The position numbers and the translations under genes are program-made. 53,732 nucleotides of DNA from Planctomycetaceae bacterium (GTDB lineage: Bacteria > Planctomycetota > Planctomycetia > Planctomycetales > Planctomycetaceae): contig JAEUII010000332.1 of assembly GCA_016795145.1 (NCBI GenBank), positions 1 through 53,732 on the forward strand, read 5' to 3'. Shown piece by piece: positions 17,343 through 30,100 of the stretch. The notes beneath the pieces are model-generated. The model had not been told where the DNA came from and searched no databases. It saw nothing but the letters and a program-made list of their open reading frames with translations. Within the stretch, counting starts at the first letter, position 1. Each line of letters begins with the position of its first letter.

Positions 17343-18323
17343 ATGTCGATGAAGAAGCGTGAAAAAATCCTGGCAACTCTGTTCGCTGGTGCTCTTGCGG
17401 GCTGGGGAACACTGACGTCCGTCGAGTCGTGGTTCTCTTCAAGCACTTCAGAGAGTGATTCACCCACGGAGTTGCTGCAGAGAGAAACCGTTGCGCTGAC
17501 ACAGGATGCTGAACTCGTCGACCAGAGTCTTCGTCGGCTCAAGAATACGCAGGAACAGAGTCTGCCTGGTGATCCGGGGCACGCTGCGTCTCTGTATCAG
17601 GCATGGCTCATGAAGCGGCTGGAATTGAGCGGTCTGAAGAACGCGACAGTAACGCCCGCTCCGCCAATTGCAGAAGAAAACCTGGGTCATCGAATTCTGG
17701 CGTCGATCGAAGCCAGCGGCACTCAAACTTCAATCGCCCGTTTCGTCGACGCTTTCAGTTCGACACCGCTACTGCATCGAATTGCCAGTATCGACATCAT
17801 GCCGACTGGCACAGACGATGAAGAGTCGATGCGCGTGTCAATTAATGTCGAAGCACTGAGTCTGACCGGGGCCGAGCGTGCAGAGATTCCGGAACCTGTC
17901 GCCGGGTCGACGTCGCTGGAAACACTTCTGGCATCTCAATTCGTCTTCGCAAAGCCACAAGTCGCGGTACCAACGAACGTGGAAATCAACACCACAGCCG
18001 AAGTTGTCGAAGTTGCCGCTGAAGAGACTCCACCGCCCACTCAAGCACCCATCCCGAAGCCAGGGCTACGATTTGTCGCCGCCGTTCAGCACGGAGCGCA
18101 GCGCGAGGCGTGGTTTGTGGAGACGTCATCCGGAGACAGTCAGCGCTGCCTCGACAGCAGTCGCCTGACCTTCGGCGAAGCGGAGATCTCCGTCGTGCGA
18201 GTCGATCGTGATGAAACCGTGCTTCAGAACGGTTCCAAACAGATTACTGTGCGACTCGGCGAAACGGTTCCCGAACAGTTCCTGAAGCATGCGACGGAGC
18301 AGGGTGCTCCCGCCGGCGGTTGA
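17343..18323 (+). CDS. GspM-like platform protein with C-terminal extension
   Basis: 326 residues; AGGA stands eight bases before the ATG. An N-terminal basic stretch MSMKKREK leads into one membrane helix (ILATLFAGALAGWGTLTSV). A coiled segment and a ferredoxin-like PilO/GspM domain follow (about residues 85-180: LSGLKNATVTPAPP, ARFVDAFSSTPLLHRIASIDI). A Pro/Thr-rich linker (PPPTQAPIPKPG) precedes a last 80-residue domain (RFVAAVQHGAQREAWFV ... ITVRLGETVPEQFL) that resembles GspC/PilP homology-region folds. It follows gspL by 18 bp and ends the plus-strand block, meeting the convergent kinase gene 17 bp later. The GspM assignment rests on topology and position. Confidence 0.65.
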   Translation: MSMKKREKILATLFAGALAGWGTLTSVESWFSSSTSESDSPTELLQRETVALTQDAELVDQSLRRLKNTQEQSLPGDPGHAASLYQAWLMKRLELSGLKNATVTPAPPIAEENLGHRILASIEASGTQTSIARFVDAFSSTPLLHRIASIDIMPTGTDDEESMRVSINVEALSLTGAERAEIPEPVAGSTSLETLLASQFVFAKPQVAVPTNVEINTTAEVVEVAAEETPPPTQAPIPKPGLRFVAAVQHGAQREAWFVETSSGDSQRCLDSSRLTFGEAEISVVRVDRDETVLQNGSKQITVRLGETVPEQFLKHATEQGAPAGG

Positions 18324-18340
18324 TACGACGTCAGCAACCG

Positions 18341-20998
18341 CTACGCCATCGCCGGCAGTTCCACACGCTCCGCCAGACTTTCCAGTTCGGTCAGCATGGC
18401 TTCAATCGTGGAATCATCACGTTCTTCAGCGGCCAGCTGCAGCTTTCGTGACGGCTCAGTGAAGTCCGCAAAGCCGACGGTGCCACCAGTGCCTTTCAGG
18501 CGGTGAGCCACTTCGCGAATTTCCTGATAGTCCATTCGCTGCTGTGCCGACCGCATGGCTCCGATCGTTTCCGGCAAGCCGTTGACGAACGTTTCCACGA
18601 TCTCTCGGAACTCGGCGATCTCAATTGGCAGTGTTGAATGGATCGGTCGTCGCTGCCGAGCGGTGATTCGACCTGAAGGAACCGGCGATGGTGCACTGAC
18701 CTGTTGAGCAATCTCGTTGAGCAGGCTCTCCACCATCAGGGACGAAGGACTGTTGGTGTACTTACGCGGCTCGGCAGTTGCAGCCGGCGATACCGACGGA
18801 GCGTTTTCCCGCGGACTGTGTTCGATCACCGCAACGGCTGGCGTCGACGAAACGACAGATGTTCGTGGAGCTTCCTGAACCACCGGTGGGTGATCCTGCG
18901 TTGGCAGGTATTCTGCCAGAGTCGTCAGCAGCAGATCGATGTTGATTGGTTTGGTCAGGAAGCCACTGCAGCCCGCTTCGGAACATCGCAGACGGTCCTG
19001 TTCCATGACGTTCGCAGTGAACGCAATAATTGGCGTGCGAAGCCCCTGAGCTCGCAGCGTCTGAGTGGCCGTGAAGCCATCCATAATTGGCATCTGCATG
19101 TCCATGAGAAGCAGGTCGTAGTTTCCGGAGGTCGCCTTCTCCACAGCGATGCAGCCGTGTTCTGCTTCTTCGACTTCCAGACCGGCCTTGCGAAGAACAA
19201 GTCCGACCAGCTGGCGGTTTGCAGGAGTATCGTCGGTGACAAGCACGCGTGCCGGCTTGAACCAGATCTTGATGCCTGTCTGCTGACGGCGAGCCAGAGC
19301 GCGGAATCGTTCCTGAGCCTGCTTCTGGTTGACCATCGGCACTCCCGTCAGATCGCCTGTCGAGATTGAGAAGTGGAACGTGCTGCCGACTCCAGGAGTA
19401 CTGTCCACACCAATTTCTCCTCCCATCAGTTCCGTCAGTTTCTTGCTGATCGCCAATCCCAGTCCTGTTCCGCCGAATCGACGTGTGACTGAGGAATCGG
19501 CCTGCATAAATTGCTGGAACAATCGACCTCGCTGTTCCGGTGTCAGACCAATTCCCGTGTCGCGAACTTCGAAGCGAACCTGAGGACGACCATCGGTATT
19601 TACGGTGGAAGCCACAATACGGACGCCACCTTCGGTCGTGAATTTGATGGCGTTGCCGACCAGATTCATCAGCACCTGTCGAAGCCGAGTCGAATCAGTC
19701 TGAATGGTCTCGGGAAGCGTTCCTTCAATGACGGGCTCCAGATACAGCGACTGCTGCTCGGCCTTCATGCGCAGGACGTTGACGACTTCCATCATGATCT
19801 GGAACGGACTGCATTCACGAATTTCGAGTTCCAGTTTGCCGGCTTCGATCTTGGAGAAATCAAGGATGTCATTGATCAGTTCGACCAGATGCGTTCCGCT
19901 CGCATGAATTGTGTCGAGATATGTGACGCGAGTTTCTTCGGTGTCTTCAAGTCCTCGACGAAGGATGTCTGTAAAGCCAACGATCGCATTCATCGGATTG
20001 CGGATCTCGTGGCTCATGTTCGCAAGGAAGTCACTCTTCGCCTTGCTGGCCGCGTCCGCAGCGTCCTTCGCAATCTTCAGTTCAATCTTGTTCTTTTCGA
20101 GCTGCGTAACGTCGTCGAAGGACACCATGATGCCTCGCAGCTGACCTTCGTTTCCGAACAGCGGCGAACAGTTGACTTTGAAGATCCGGCTGATGCCACG
20201 ACCGTCCTGGAAGTCGACTGTGATGCCAGAAATCGCTGTCTGCAGTTTGCCGCATTCTGACCACGGCATTTCGTCACGACCGTCATGACGGCGAAACTTG
20301 AGTTCTGTGGCCTTGCGTCCAATCAGGGCTTCAACGCTTCGATTGGCCGTCTTGGCAAGAGCATCGTTCGCCAGCAGGATTCGGTCATCAAGGCTGACGA
20401 TCATCAGACCTTCCGTCAGAATGTCCAGCGCCTCTCGAACTCGACGCGGTACTGCACGGGATGGGTCGAGGTTCTTCAGGACCAGTCGCAGAAAGAAGCG
20501 GAACGAAACGAAGCCGGAGACTGCCGCAAAGCAAAACAGCTGAATCAACGGATTCTGAGCAAAGCCGTACCATGCATCCGCTGCAAGAGGTGTAAAGCAA
20601 ACCTGAAGTGAACCCCATTGTTCATTGTCGCCGTTCGCGATATGCACATACATAAACCGCGAGTTCAGTCGTTCATCGGTATTCTCGCTCCACAGCTGAT
20701 CGTGCTCACCACTGAATGCCAGGATGCGTTGGTCTGCAGCCCGACGGATCGCCACCGATTCGATCTGCTCCTCACGCTCGTTCGCATCGCGAAGAACCGC
20801 ATCGATCCCTGCGACGTCATTGTTCGCCAGCATTACCGACGAGGCGAAGGCGAGCGAATTCACGATTTCACGACGCTGATCCATGATCAGCTGATGCCTG
20901 TCCGGCAACAAACCAATCATGTTGGCACCGATAAGAATACTGAGCATCGAGCAAACGAGGCCCAGTGTGATTCGCGAGGCTGCAGTCAGCTTGGTCAT
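18341..20998 (-). CDS. Hybrid sensor histidine kinase (PAS-HisKA-HATPase-REC-Hpt)
   Basis: 885 residues. A membrane helix at 11-31 and a second near 148-172 bracket a periplasmic sensor segment of about 115 residues. A PAS domain spans about 185-300. The dimerisation domain contains the phospho-acceptor ([13 protein letters not shown], His330). HATPase_c has the N box ([11 protein letters not shown]), G1 (EVRDTGIGL) and G2 ([12 protein letters not shown]). A receiver domain at about 583-700 has Asp633 ([13 protein letters not shown]). A C-terminal Hpt domain has His832 ([13 protein letters not shown]). All phosphotransfer residues are present, so a four-step phosphorelay is expected, passing phosphate to a separate regulator not in this window. 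Signal unknown. Its gene is convergent with the type II secretion block and lies 154 bp downstream of the giant adhesin gene on the same strand. Confidence 0.95.
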   Translation of the reverse strand: MTKLTAASRITLGLVCSMLSILIGANMIGLLPDRHQLIMDQRREIVNSLAFASSVMLANNDVAGIDAVLRDANEREEQIESVAIRRAADQRILAFSGEHDQLWSENTDERLNSRFMYVHIANGDNEQWGSLQVCFTPLAADAWYGFAQNPLIQLFCFAAVSGFVSFRFFLRLVLKNLDPSRAVPRRVREALDILTEGLMIVSLDDRILLANDALAKTANRSVEALIGRKATELKFRRHDGRDEMPWSECGKLQTAISGITVDFQDGRGISRIFKVNCSPLFGNEGQLRGIMVSFDDVTQLEKNKIELKIAKDAADAASKAKSDFLANMSHEIRNPMNAIVGFTDILRRGLEDTEETRVTYLDTIHASGTHLVELINDILDFSKIEAGKLELEIRECSPFQIMMEVVNVLRMKAEQQSLYLEPVIEGTLPETIQTDSTRLRQVLMNLVGNAIKFTTEGGVRIVASTVNTDGRPQVRFEVRDTGIGLTPEQRGRLFQQFMQADSSVTRRFGGTGLGLAISKKLTELMGGEIGVDSTPGVGSTFHFSISTGDLTGVPMVNQKQAQERFRALARRQQTGIKIWFKPARVLVTDDTPANRQLVGLVLRKAGLEVEEAEHGCIAVEKATSGNYDLLLMDMQMPIMDGFTATQTLRAQGLRTPIIAFTANVMEQDRLRCSEAGCSGFLTKPINIDLLLTTLAEYLPTQDHPPVVQEAPRTSVVSSTPAVAVIEHSPRENAPSVSPAATAEPRKYTNSPSSLMVESLLNEIAQQVSAPSPVPSGRITARQRRPIHSTLPIEIAEFREIVETFVNGLPETIGAMRSAQQRMDYQEIREVAHRLKGTGGTVGFADFTEPSRKLQLAAEERDDSTIEAMLTELESLAERVELPAMA

Positions 20999-21152
20999 GA
21001 TTTCAATCCGAACACGGAGGGGTGACTCGGGGAAAAGTTCTTCAGGGGATCATTCGGTTCAATTCAAACTCAGTCGATACCTGCGGCCTGGATCCAGGCC
21101 CGATCCGGAGGTCGATGTTGCCGTTGCGGCTCGGTCATGCTTCGTTGCGTGA

Positions 21153-24100
21153 TCATGCCTTCGCCTCCTCAGCAGGTTTCTCGACGGGCTCACTCTGAAG
21201 TCGAGCCTGCTCGCGATCCATGATGGACTCGAGCGATTCCTTGTCATCGTCCTTGCCAACACCGTCAATCACCATCAACGGGTCGAGCATTGACCAGGTC
21301 GGAATCTGAGTCAGAAGGCCCGACAGCAACATGCCGCCTCGAACCAGGTACAACAAATATCCGACCGAGAATCCGGTCGTCACAACGCTGACGGAACCGA
21401 CGACTCGGCCACGAGCCGCAACCTGCTGACCAAGTTCCTTCTGCAGTTCACGAGTCTGCTCATGGGCCTGGCTTGCCACAGCCTGGTACATCACCTCGCG
21501 CTGTTCCTGCAGTCTGCGGAATGAATCATCCAGCGGTCGATCAAGAAGATTGAGTCGAGTCTGCAGTGAGGTCGCGTCGACCGTGAATCGTCGAATGTCG
21601 AGACGATCGCTCGTCTCCGAGCTGCTCATATCCACCGACACACCAGGAATGGCGCTTCCCACGGTGTCGCCCGACGAACCAGCCACCAGCATCGCGACAA
21701 CTGTTTCCTGCTGAACCGATTGCCCACCAGCCATCGCATCAGTGCCAGAGAAGTTTGTGCCGCCCGGCATTGACGATGAGGTACCGCTGGCTGTCAGAAC
21801 GTTGTTGGCAGCGGCATTTCCATTCCCGTTCGCGTTCGAGTTGCTTCCAGTGGTGCTCGCTCCGCTCGTTGAACCTGATGTACCCGTCGATGTTCCGCCC
21901 GTCGTGCCGCTGTTCTGCTGAGTCTGAGATTGCGTCTGGGTCTGAGTCTGCGTTTGGGTCTGAGTCTGTGTCTGCGTGGAATTCGAAGTCGTACTTGAGT
22001 TCGTATTGCCACCAGAGACCGCTGGCGTCACCGTGATGACCACCGAGGCCAATGGTCCGGTATCAATCCCATCTGTTCCCGCGAAGTCGAACGAGTCAGT
22101 TCCGAAGTAACCTTCATTGGGTGTGTAAACGAATGCGCCGTTTGCAAGCCACTGCAAAGTTCCATTCGATGGACCTCGAACAACCTGCAGAGTAATCGCA
22201 TCTCCTTCGGCGTCCGTAGCATTCTTCATCAGTCCTGGAGCAGTGACTTGAATGGCCTGTCCTGTGAACGTCGACAACGACTGACCGACAACTTTCGGTG
22301 CGTCGTTCACAGGAGTCACCGTCAGCTGGAACTGCGTGGTTGCCGTAATACCAGCCGCATCCGTTACCGTCACCTGCAGCGTGGCATTCCCGTAGACATT
22401 CGCAAGCGACCGATAACTGATCACGCCCGTTGAACTGTTGATCGCGACGCTCTGGAAGAGCTTTCCATCAACGTTCGTTGGCAGTGTGTTCCCTGTTTCA
22501 GAAATGACCGTCAGCGAATAAGTCAGTGCGTCCCCGTCCTGATCAAAGAACGCGCCGGCCGTCGCGATCGTGCCGGCACCGTTATCTTCCGGAACTGTGA
22601 CATTTGGCAGCGACGTCACGACGGGAGCATCGTTCAGATTTCGAATCGACACTGTGACATTCGAAGTCACATCCGGTGAAGGCGCCAGTGAGGCATCATC
22701 AGCCGTCAAGGCGACTCGAAGAGTACTGATGGTCTCGTAGTCGAAGATTGAACCGGCCTTGAGATACAGCACATTCTGGCCATCAATCTCGAAGTTTGCC
22801 GAGTTCGCACCGGCGAGACGAATCGTGTTGGTACCGAATCCATCATCGGTCACGGTGAACTGACCGATTCGCAGTCGAGCACCGATCACAGTGTTTTCGT
22901 CAATCGCCGCGACGTCCTGGACAAATGAGATCGATGCCGGCTGATTGACAAGCAGAGTTACTCGAGTCAGCCCGCTCGTTCCCAGCCCGTCACTGGCTCG
23001 ATAGTAGAACGTATCAACACCGGAGAATCCCGCTGCCGCGCGGTAGGAAAACGTACCGTCGGGATTCAGCGTGAAGCTGGCCGCATGAGAAGGTCCGGAC
23101 GCCAGAGTCGCGGAGAGTGTGTCGCCATCGATGTCGTAGTCGTTTCCAAGAACGCCGACGGCTGCTGAATTCACCAGCAGCGTTTGAGTTCCGTCCACAG
23201 TCCAGTTGTCAGCCTGTGCAACCGGTGCATGGCTGACCGAAAGCGTAAAGCTGGCCGTTGTGGACTCACCGGATGCATCCGTCACCGTGATATCAAACGA
23301 GACAGCAGGTTCTGTGTCCGGATCCAGCGACACACCGGCTCGCAGTTTGAGCGTTGACCCCACAATCGCAAATCGACCATCACTGACCGTCACGGTATGA
23401 GTGTCGCCGACGTCCGGGTCCGTGAAGGTGATGGTGCCAACGACGCTGCCGGGATCGTTGCCATTCACTCGTTCTGACGACAGAGCGATGTTGGATGGAG
23501 CGACATTTTCAAGTGTGACGACCAGCGGTCCACCAGCGTTGTTCCATGTTCCGTCTTCATCCGTCGCCTGAACAGTAATGTTGCGATTGCCGCCAGGATG
23601 AAGATACGTATGAGTCACCGAGGTCGTTGTTCCGGCCACGGTCTGAGACTGTCCATCTCCCCAGTTGATGACATACTGGGTGATCGTATCCGCACCAGGA
23701 TCCGTCGAACCAATCGTCAGGGTGTATGGAGTTCCGCTGATCGCCGTTGCGGCTCCCGTGAGTGTGACAGTGGGAGCTGTGTTGGCAACAGTGAGTGCGG
23801 CCGTCGCTGTCGAAGAGAGCCCTGTCCCGTCGGTCACACGAAGCCGAATGACTCGTGCGCCGTTGTCAGAGACTGGCGTTGTCATTGCCTTCAGCTGAGT
23901 CCAGGTCAGCGTCGCAGTCGCTCCTGTCGCGTCGTCGTATTGTCCGTCGCCATCGACATCCCAGGCATACGTGACGGCCGTGCCTTCCGGGTCAGCCGAC
24001 GGCCCGGCATTCAGAACCAGACTGTCGCCTTCCTGAATTGCGTACGGTCCACCGGCATTGGAAGTCGGCGCTTCATTCACATTCGTCACATTCACTGTCA

Positions 24101-27100
24101 CCGTCTGAGTCGCGAAAGGACCTCCGGCAAGAGTGGTGTCGTCCAGCAGAACGGTCACGGAGAACGACGTCTTCGATTCGTAATTCAGCTCCGTCCCGGC
24201 CTTCAGCCTGAGAGTCGTTCCGCTGAGTTCAAAGACGGACGCGTCGGCTCCGGTCAGAGACAGCGTATTGATTCCCAGCGCGTCATCGGCGATGGAAATT
24301 GTCGCGACGTTGCGAGCCGCATTCATCGACGTATTCTCTGCAATCGATGCCAGGCTCTGAGTGATCGTCATCGACGGAGCTTCGTTCACATCAGTGATCG
24401 ACAGTGTGTAGTTCTGGGACGAAACCGTCGAAGAATTGGCTTCCGGGTCCGTCACCTGAACCGTGATCGCCAGACTGGACAGTGTCTCATAATCCAGCGC
24501 GACACCGGACTTCAGGTAGATGTCTGTTCCACTGATCGTGAAGAGGGACGCATTTGTCCCGGTGAGCGAAACGGTGTTTGTTCCGTACGCATCATCCGTC
24601 ACTGTGAAGGACGCCACGCGAATTGCGGTCGCAGTGCTTGTATCTTCCGGAAGCGTTGTCACCACCGGATTCAACGAAATCGTGGCAGGGTTGTTCGGAT
24701 TTGTTACCGTCAGAGCAAAGGTCTTTGTGAAGTTCGCTCCAGAAGTATCGGTCGCCTTAATGTCGATGGACACCGTTGGCGTCGTCATCGGGTTGATTGA
24801 GATTCCTGCTTTCAGACGCAACTCGCCACTGACAACCTCGAAACGAGAATCGCTCAGCACAAACGTATGGCCATCCCCCGGGTCTGCGTCGGTAACAGTC
24901 ACCGTCCCCACACTCGCGCCGGGAGTGAAACCGGCCAGTGTCGACGACGATACGCTAATATCAGACGGAGTATCATTGACCGCGTTAACCGTCAGCGTCA
25001 CGGTCACCGGACCGCTTGTCGATGTTCCGTCGGAAACGTTGTAGGTAAAGCTGTCAACGCCGTAGGAATTCGCAATCGGAACATAGGTAAATGAGCCATT
25101 GGCATTCAGCGTGAATGAGGAGGCATTCGTCGGATTCGTCAGGAGTGTCACCGACAGCGCATCTCCTTCGAAATCCGAATCATTCTTCAGAACGCCGGCC
25201 GGGCCCGATTCACTAGCACTAAACGTTGCAAACGAAGTGGAGTTCTGGCTGCGGTAGAGCCCACTGACTTCCGCACTGGTCAGAACATTGCTGTTCACCT
25301 GAAACTCGTCCATGACACCCGCAAACGTCCGGCTCGGTGCTCCGGCGTAGTTTCCGACCGTCATTGCAATTCCCGCGTCGGACTTCGCGGTACCTTTCGG
25401 CTGACTGCTTTCTGTCAGACCTGCCGCAGAACCGTTGATGTAGATCACCGGATTATTCGAAGCTGACGAAGAATCATACGTGACAACAATGTGCGTCCAG
25501 GTATTCAGTGAGATCGTGGAGTTGGTGTCCCACGCTCCCATCGTGTTCGAAAAGCCCTGCTGGAATCGCACCGTTCCGGAATCCAGCAACAGTGCCCAGC
25601 CGTTTCCACTTCCACTGGTGGCATTGGATTTATCAACGATGCGTCCAAAGCCATTCTCACCCCAGCCGGTTGGATAGACCCACACAGAAATGGATCCGCC
25701 GGTTGAGAAGAGGTTATCCAGATCAGTTGCCGTCGTACCAAATTTCAAACTGCTGTTGGCACCGTCAAACAATCGGCCGTTGCTGATCTTTCCGTTCGCA
25801 GAGGACGTTGCGGTCTCGACCACGGCGAAGTTGTTGGGAGACGAATCTGCCAGCGGGGTCGTCGTCAGATGCAGAACGGCTTCCTGGCCATTCGACCAGA
25901 CTCCCGCCGGATTCTGAGCATCAGTCGCCGTCGAGTTTCCGTAGTAGACCCAGATGTAGTCGGTCGATGAGAGCTTGTCGATCTGAGGAACCTTGACCCA
26001 CACCTTCGACGTACCAGCCTCGTTCCATTTCTCAATTTCATAAGACAGGACTGTGCCGTCCCGGTCAACGAATCGCAGGTCCTGGCCCTGATCCTGAGTA
26101 CGGCTGTAGTTGATCCTGGATGAATCGAACGAGACCACCACCGCCTGGTTGATCAGGTCCGCAGATCCCGTGGAATTCGCAAAGGAGATCTTCGTTCGCC
26201 AGCGCCAGTTCTCATCGAACCATCCGCTGTCGGGCGATGTGGAAAGAGTCGTGTCTTCATTGAGCGTATAGGAATCGTTGTTCCCAACGGGCGGAGAATT
26301 TCCAACCGGAATCGTGACGGGATCGGTCGCAGAGCTAAATGGCGACGTGCCGCCAGTTCCCGTCGTTGTCGTATTGAACTTGCTGCCCTGAAGGCCTGAT
26401 GTTGCTCCCGTCTGGTCCCATGCTCTCCATGTCAGCACACCAGTCCCGACCGGCGCACTTCCCACCAGGCGAACCGAATCTGCCGCTCGCAAAAGCAGCG
26501 CCGAGGAATCACTGACCGCTCCAACAGACAGCCAGGTTGTGCCATCCAGAGAGTATTGCCAGGTCCCGCTTCCTGACGTCGCGGTGATGGCAATGCCTGA
26601 CTGCGCGGAAGAGTCAGCATCGGTGACCGTCGTCCCAAGCAGTGATGACACGGTCATCGAGGCCGAGGTTGTGCTGGTGGTAATGGCTGCGAGGGTCGCA
26701 TTCACAGCCGTCAGCGCCGGTGCGTCGTTGACGGCAGCGACCGTAATGTTTGCGACCTGGGTTCCAAGTGTTCCACCAGCTCCATCCGATACAGTGAAAC
26801 GAATCAGGTCGGAAGCCGTTTCCGATCCATCATGGATGTACGAGAGTCGCCCGGAATCAATGTCCGCCTGCGTCCATGTGCTTCCCGCTGTCAAAGTCGT
26901 ACCACCCAGAACCAATCGCCCGCTGCCGGGCAGAGTTGTGAGCGTGTAAGTCAGCTCGCTGGCTGAATTGTCAACGTCACTGACTGAAAGCTGAGTGTTT
27001 GCAACAGTCACGCTGCCGCCTTCATTCACTGCCCAGCTTTGATTATTCACGACCACAGGTGCATCGTTCACCGGTGTCACGTTGATCGTCACTGTGATCG

Positions 27101-30100
27101 CTGCGGACGTTCCCGATCCATCCGTAGCCTGATACGTGAACGTGTCCGTGCCTGAGAAGTTTGCTACAGGAACATACGTAAAGGTTCCATCGCTGTTCAG
27201 AGTAAACGACTGATCATTCGCGGGCTCCGAGACGAGCACTGCGGTCAGGCGATCGGACTCTACATCAGAATCATTCAGCAACACGCCGACTTCACGCTTC
27301 TGGACAGCTCCCATCGACGCAACAGACGACAGCGTTCCGCGATATGCCGCGCTGATCTCGTCGGCTGTCAGGGTATTGGTCGACAACCGAAACTCGTCAA
27401 TGATCCCATTGAATGTGCCGTTATCATTTGCAGCTGCATTTCCAATCGTCAGCACATTCCCGGCGTCAGAACTGTCGCCACCCAGACCGGATGCCGTGTT
27501 CCTGACGTTCACTTCCACACCGTTCACGTAAATATGAGGCGGCGTTGTCGCAGAAGAACTGTCATAGGTCAGCGCGACGTGACTCCAGCTATTCAGCGAA
27601 ATCACTGAAGCATCCGTTTCCCAGACGTAGGTGCCCAAAGCGAAGTACTTCTTGAACTGCAGGCTGCCTGAGCTGGTCGTTTCAAACTCCCAGCCGTTGC
27701 CAAGCAGCGTTAGCAGATTCACTGAAGCCTTATCGGCAATGCGACCAAGTCCGCCTTCTCCCCACCCGGTTGGATAGATCCAGGCAGAAATTGTGCCTCC
27801 ACCGCTGAAGATATTGTCTGCAGATGTCGTGGACTGAAGCTTCACGCTGCCAGTCGTGCCGTTGAACGACCGAGCTTCGTCAACATATCCGGAAACAGAC
27901 GAGGTCCCGGTTTGAGTCACGCTTCCGCCGTTACCAGAGGAATCGGTGAGCGTCGCGCCGTCCAGATGCATGACAGAAGCACTTCCGGCCCAGACAGCCG
28001 ATGGATTCTGAGCATCGGCAGCACCACGGTTTCCATAGTACAGCCAGATGCTGTCTGTCGTTGATGCAGGATCGATCTGCGGTACGCGAACCCAGATCTT
28101 CGATGTTCCGCCTACGTTCCATGATTCGATCTCGTACGACAGTTCAGTGCCGTCCGTGTCAACAAACCTCAGGTCCTGTCCCAAAGCCCCCGCCGAGGCA
28201 TAGTCGAACGTGGCTGCGGTGAGCGTGACAAGCACGGCCTGATCAAAAATTGCCGCCCCCGGATTGTTGAACGTCACAGCCTGTCGCCACGCCCAGTTAT
28301 TGGAGAACCATGCTCCGACTCCCGATACCGTCAGCGTCCCGTCTTCTGCGACCGTGTACGTGTCTGCCGTTGCAACCGGAACATCGTTCACGGGAACAAC
28401 GTCTACCTGGATCGTTTGAGTCACGACACTTGTGCCATCACTCAGGCTGACCGTAATGACGGTCGTGCCGGAGAGGTTGGCCGTCGGAGTCAGAGTTAGA
28501 GTTCTCTGAGCGCCGGTTCCCGCAACGACCATTCCGGAATCTGTAAACAGTGTGGTGTTCGAAGAGCTGACAGTCACAGTCAGGCTGCTCAGCGGCGTAT
28601 CACCGTCTCGCACCGTGAACTGCAGGGCGACAGGTGTATCTTCGTTGATCACCTGGTCTGCAATCGTCGACATCGATGGAGTAGGGTCGTAGAAGTTTCT
28701 GGCATAAACCCCGCTATTGTCTTCGACTCCTGCTCCCGACCAGACAATCATGTACTCTGATGCGGACGAAGCCGCGACCGACGCTGAAGCCTGTGATCCG
28801 GTTTCATACTGATTCACCAGGAAGGCAGACCCGTTCGCATTTCCGTCGGCCGCATACTTCCTCGCATACACCCCATTGCCGGAGGTATCAGTGCTGGTCC
28901 ATGTCACAACGTACGTTCCGTCGGACGCGATGGAAATAGACGACTCGCTGACCGTGCCCGTCGCAACAGTCTGTGTTGAACCATTGGCTGTGCCATCAGC
29001 CAGAAACTTCTGCATTTTTAGCGTGGCCGCGTCAACATACGCCACCACGAAATTCCCATTTGCGTCCATCGCTACGGACACATCTGAGCCGCTCAGCGTC
29101 AGCACTGTTTCAGTACCAAGAGGCGTGCCAATACTGCTGATCCGACGGAAGGCAACTCCGCCACTGCTCACTCCGGCGATCACTGCACTTCGGTCTGCGG
29201 CTATCGCGACTGAAATCCGGCTCGCGTCAAAAGCGACAAAGGTCGAAGTGTTGGCCAGGACATCATTCGCATCAAGTGCCGTACCATTCCGATCAAATCG
29301 TCGAAAGAAGGCGCCGTCAGTGTCTCCCGGACCATTCCCCTGCCAGCCGATAATGAAATCACCGTTCGAGTTCATTGCGACGGTCGAATCCGATTGAATC
29401 CCGGTCGACGTCACGTTCACGACAAACTCATTCGTCTTCGCTGTCCCATCTGCGTTAAACAGTCGAGCGTACACCGTGCCGGAAGCGCCGGCATCCGTCC
29501 ATGTCACAACAAAATTCCCGGCGCTGTCGGCTGCAACGCGGGCAAATTCCTGATCCCCATGAATCGTCTCATTGACCTGAATCTCATCGGTCAGTGCGGT
29601 CCCGGAGGCGGAAAAGCGACGAACAAAGACCCCCGTCAGATTCCCGTCCTGGTTCTTACTCGTCCATGTCACGACATAGTTGCCATTCCCATCGACAGCG
29701 ACAGCGTTCTGACTGCCACGCAACTCTCCGGATGTCTCCTGAGTATTCGTGGTCTCCTCATTCACAAGGTACTGGTCCGAAGCCGTAGAGACGCCCAGAA
29801 CGTGCTGCCATCCAGCGAGCATCCGTTCATCAAACGCGATGGAAGTTGAGACAAGGCCGATTTGGTCCTCCAGATCCCAGTCGCCACCAAGCGATTCCGC
29901 TCCGGTCCTGTCATCACTGCCTGCCACGTCGGCCGAGGTCAGCTGAGCAAGCACATCCAGAAACTCCGCCCCGTTTGCTCCATCGGTGACATCGCAACCG
30001 TAAAGCAAAATGTCCGCGTCGTTGGTCAGCATGTGCTGCCAGGCCAAAAGCTCGGCCGCGTGACTTGCCAGAGTATTCGCGTTCAGCGTTGTACTGCCCA

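Noticed and set aside
23598..24800. 400-codon plus-strand ORF opposite the giant surface protein
   Set aside because: Shadow of the repetitive cadherin-like coding region; the translation is Arg/His-rich without any domain.
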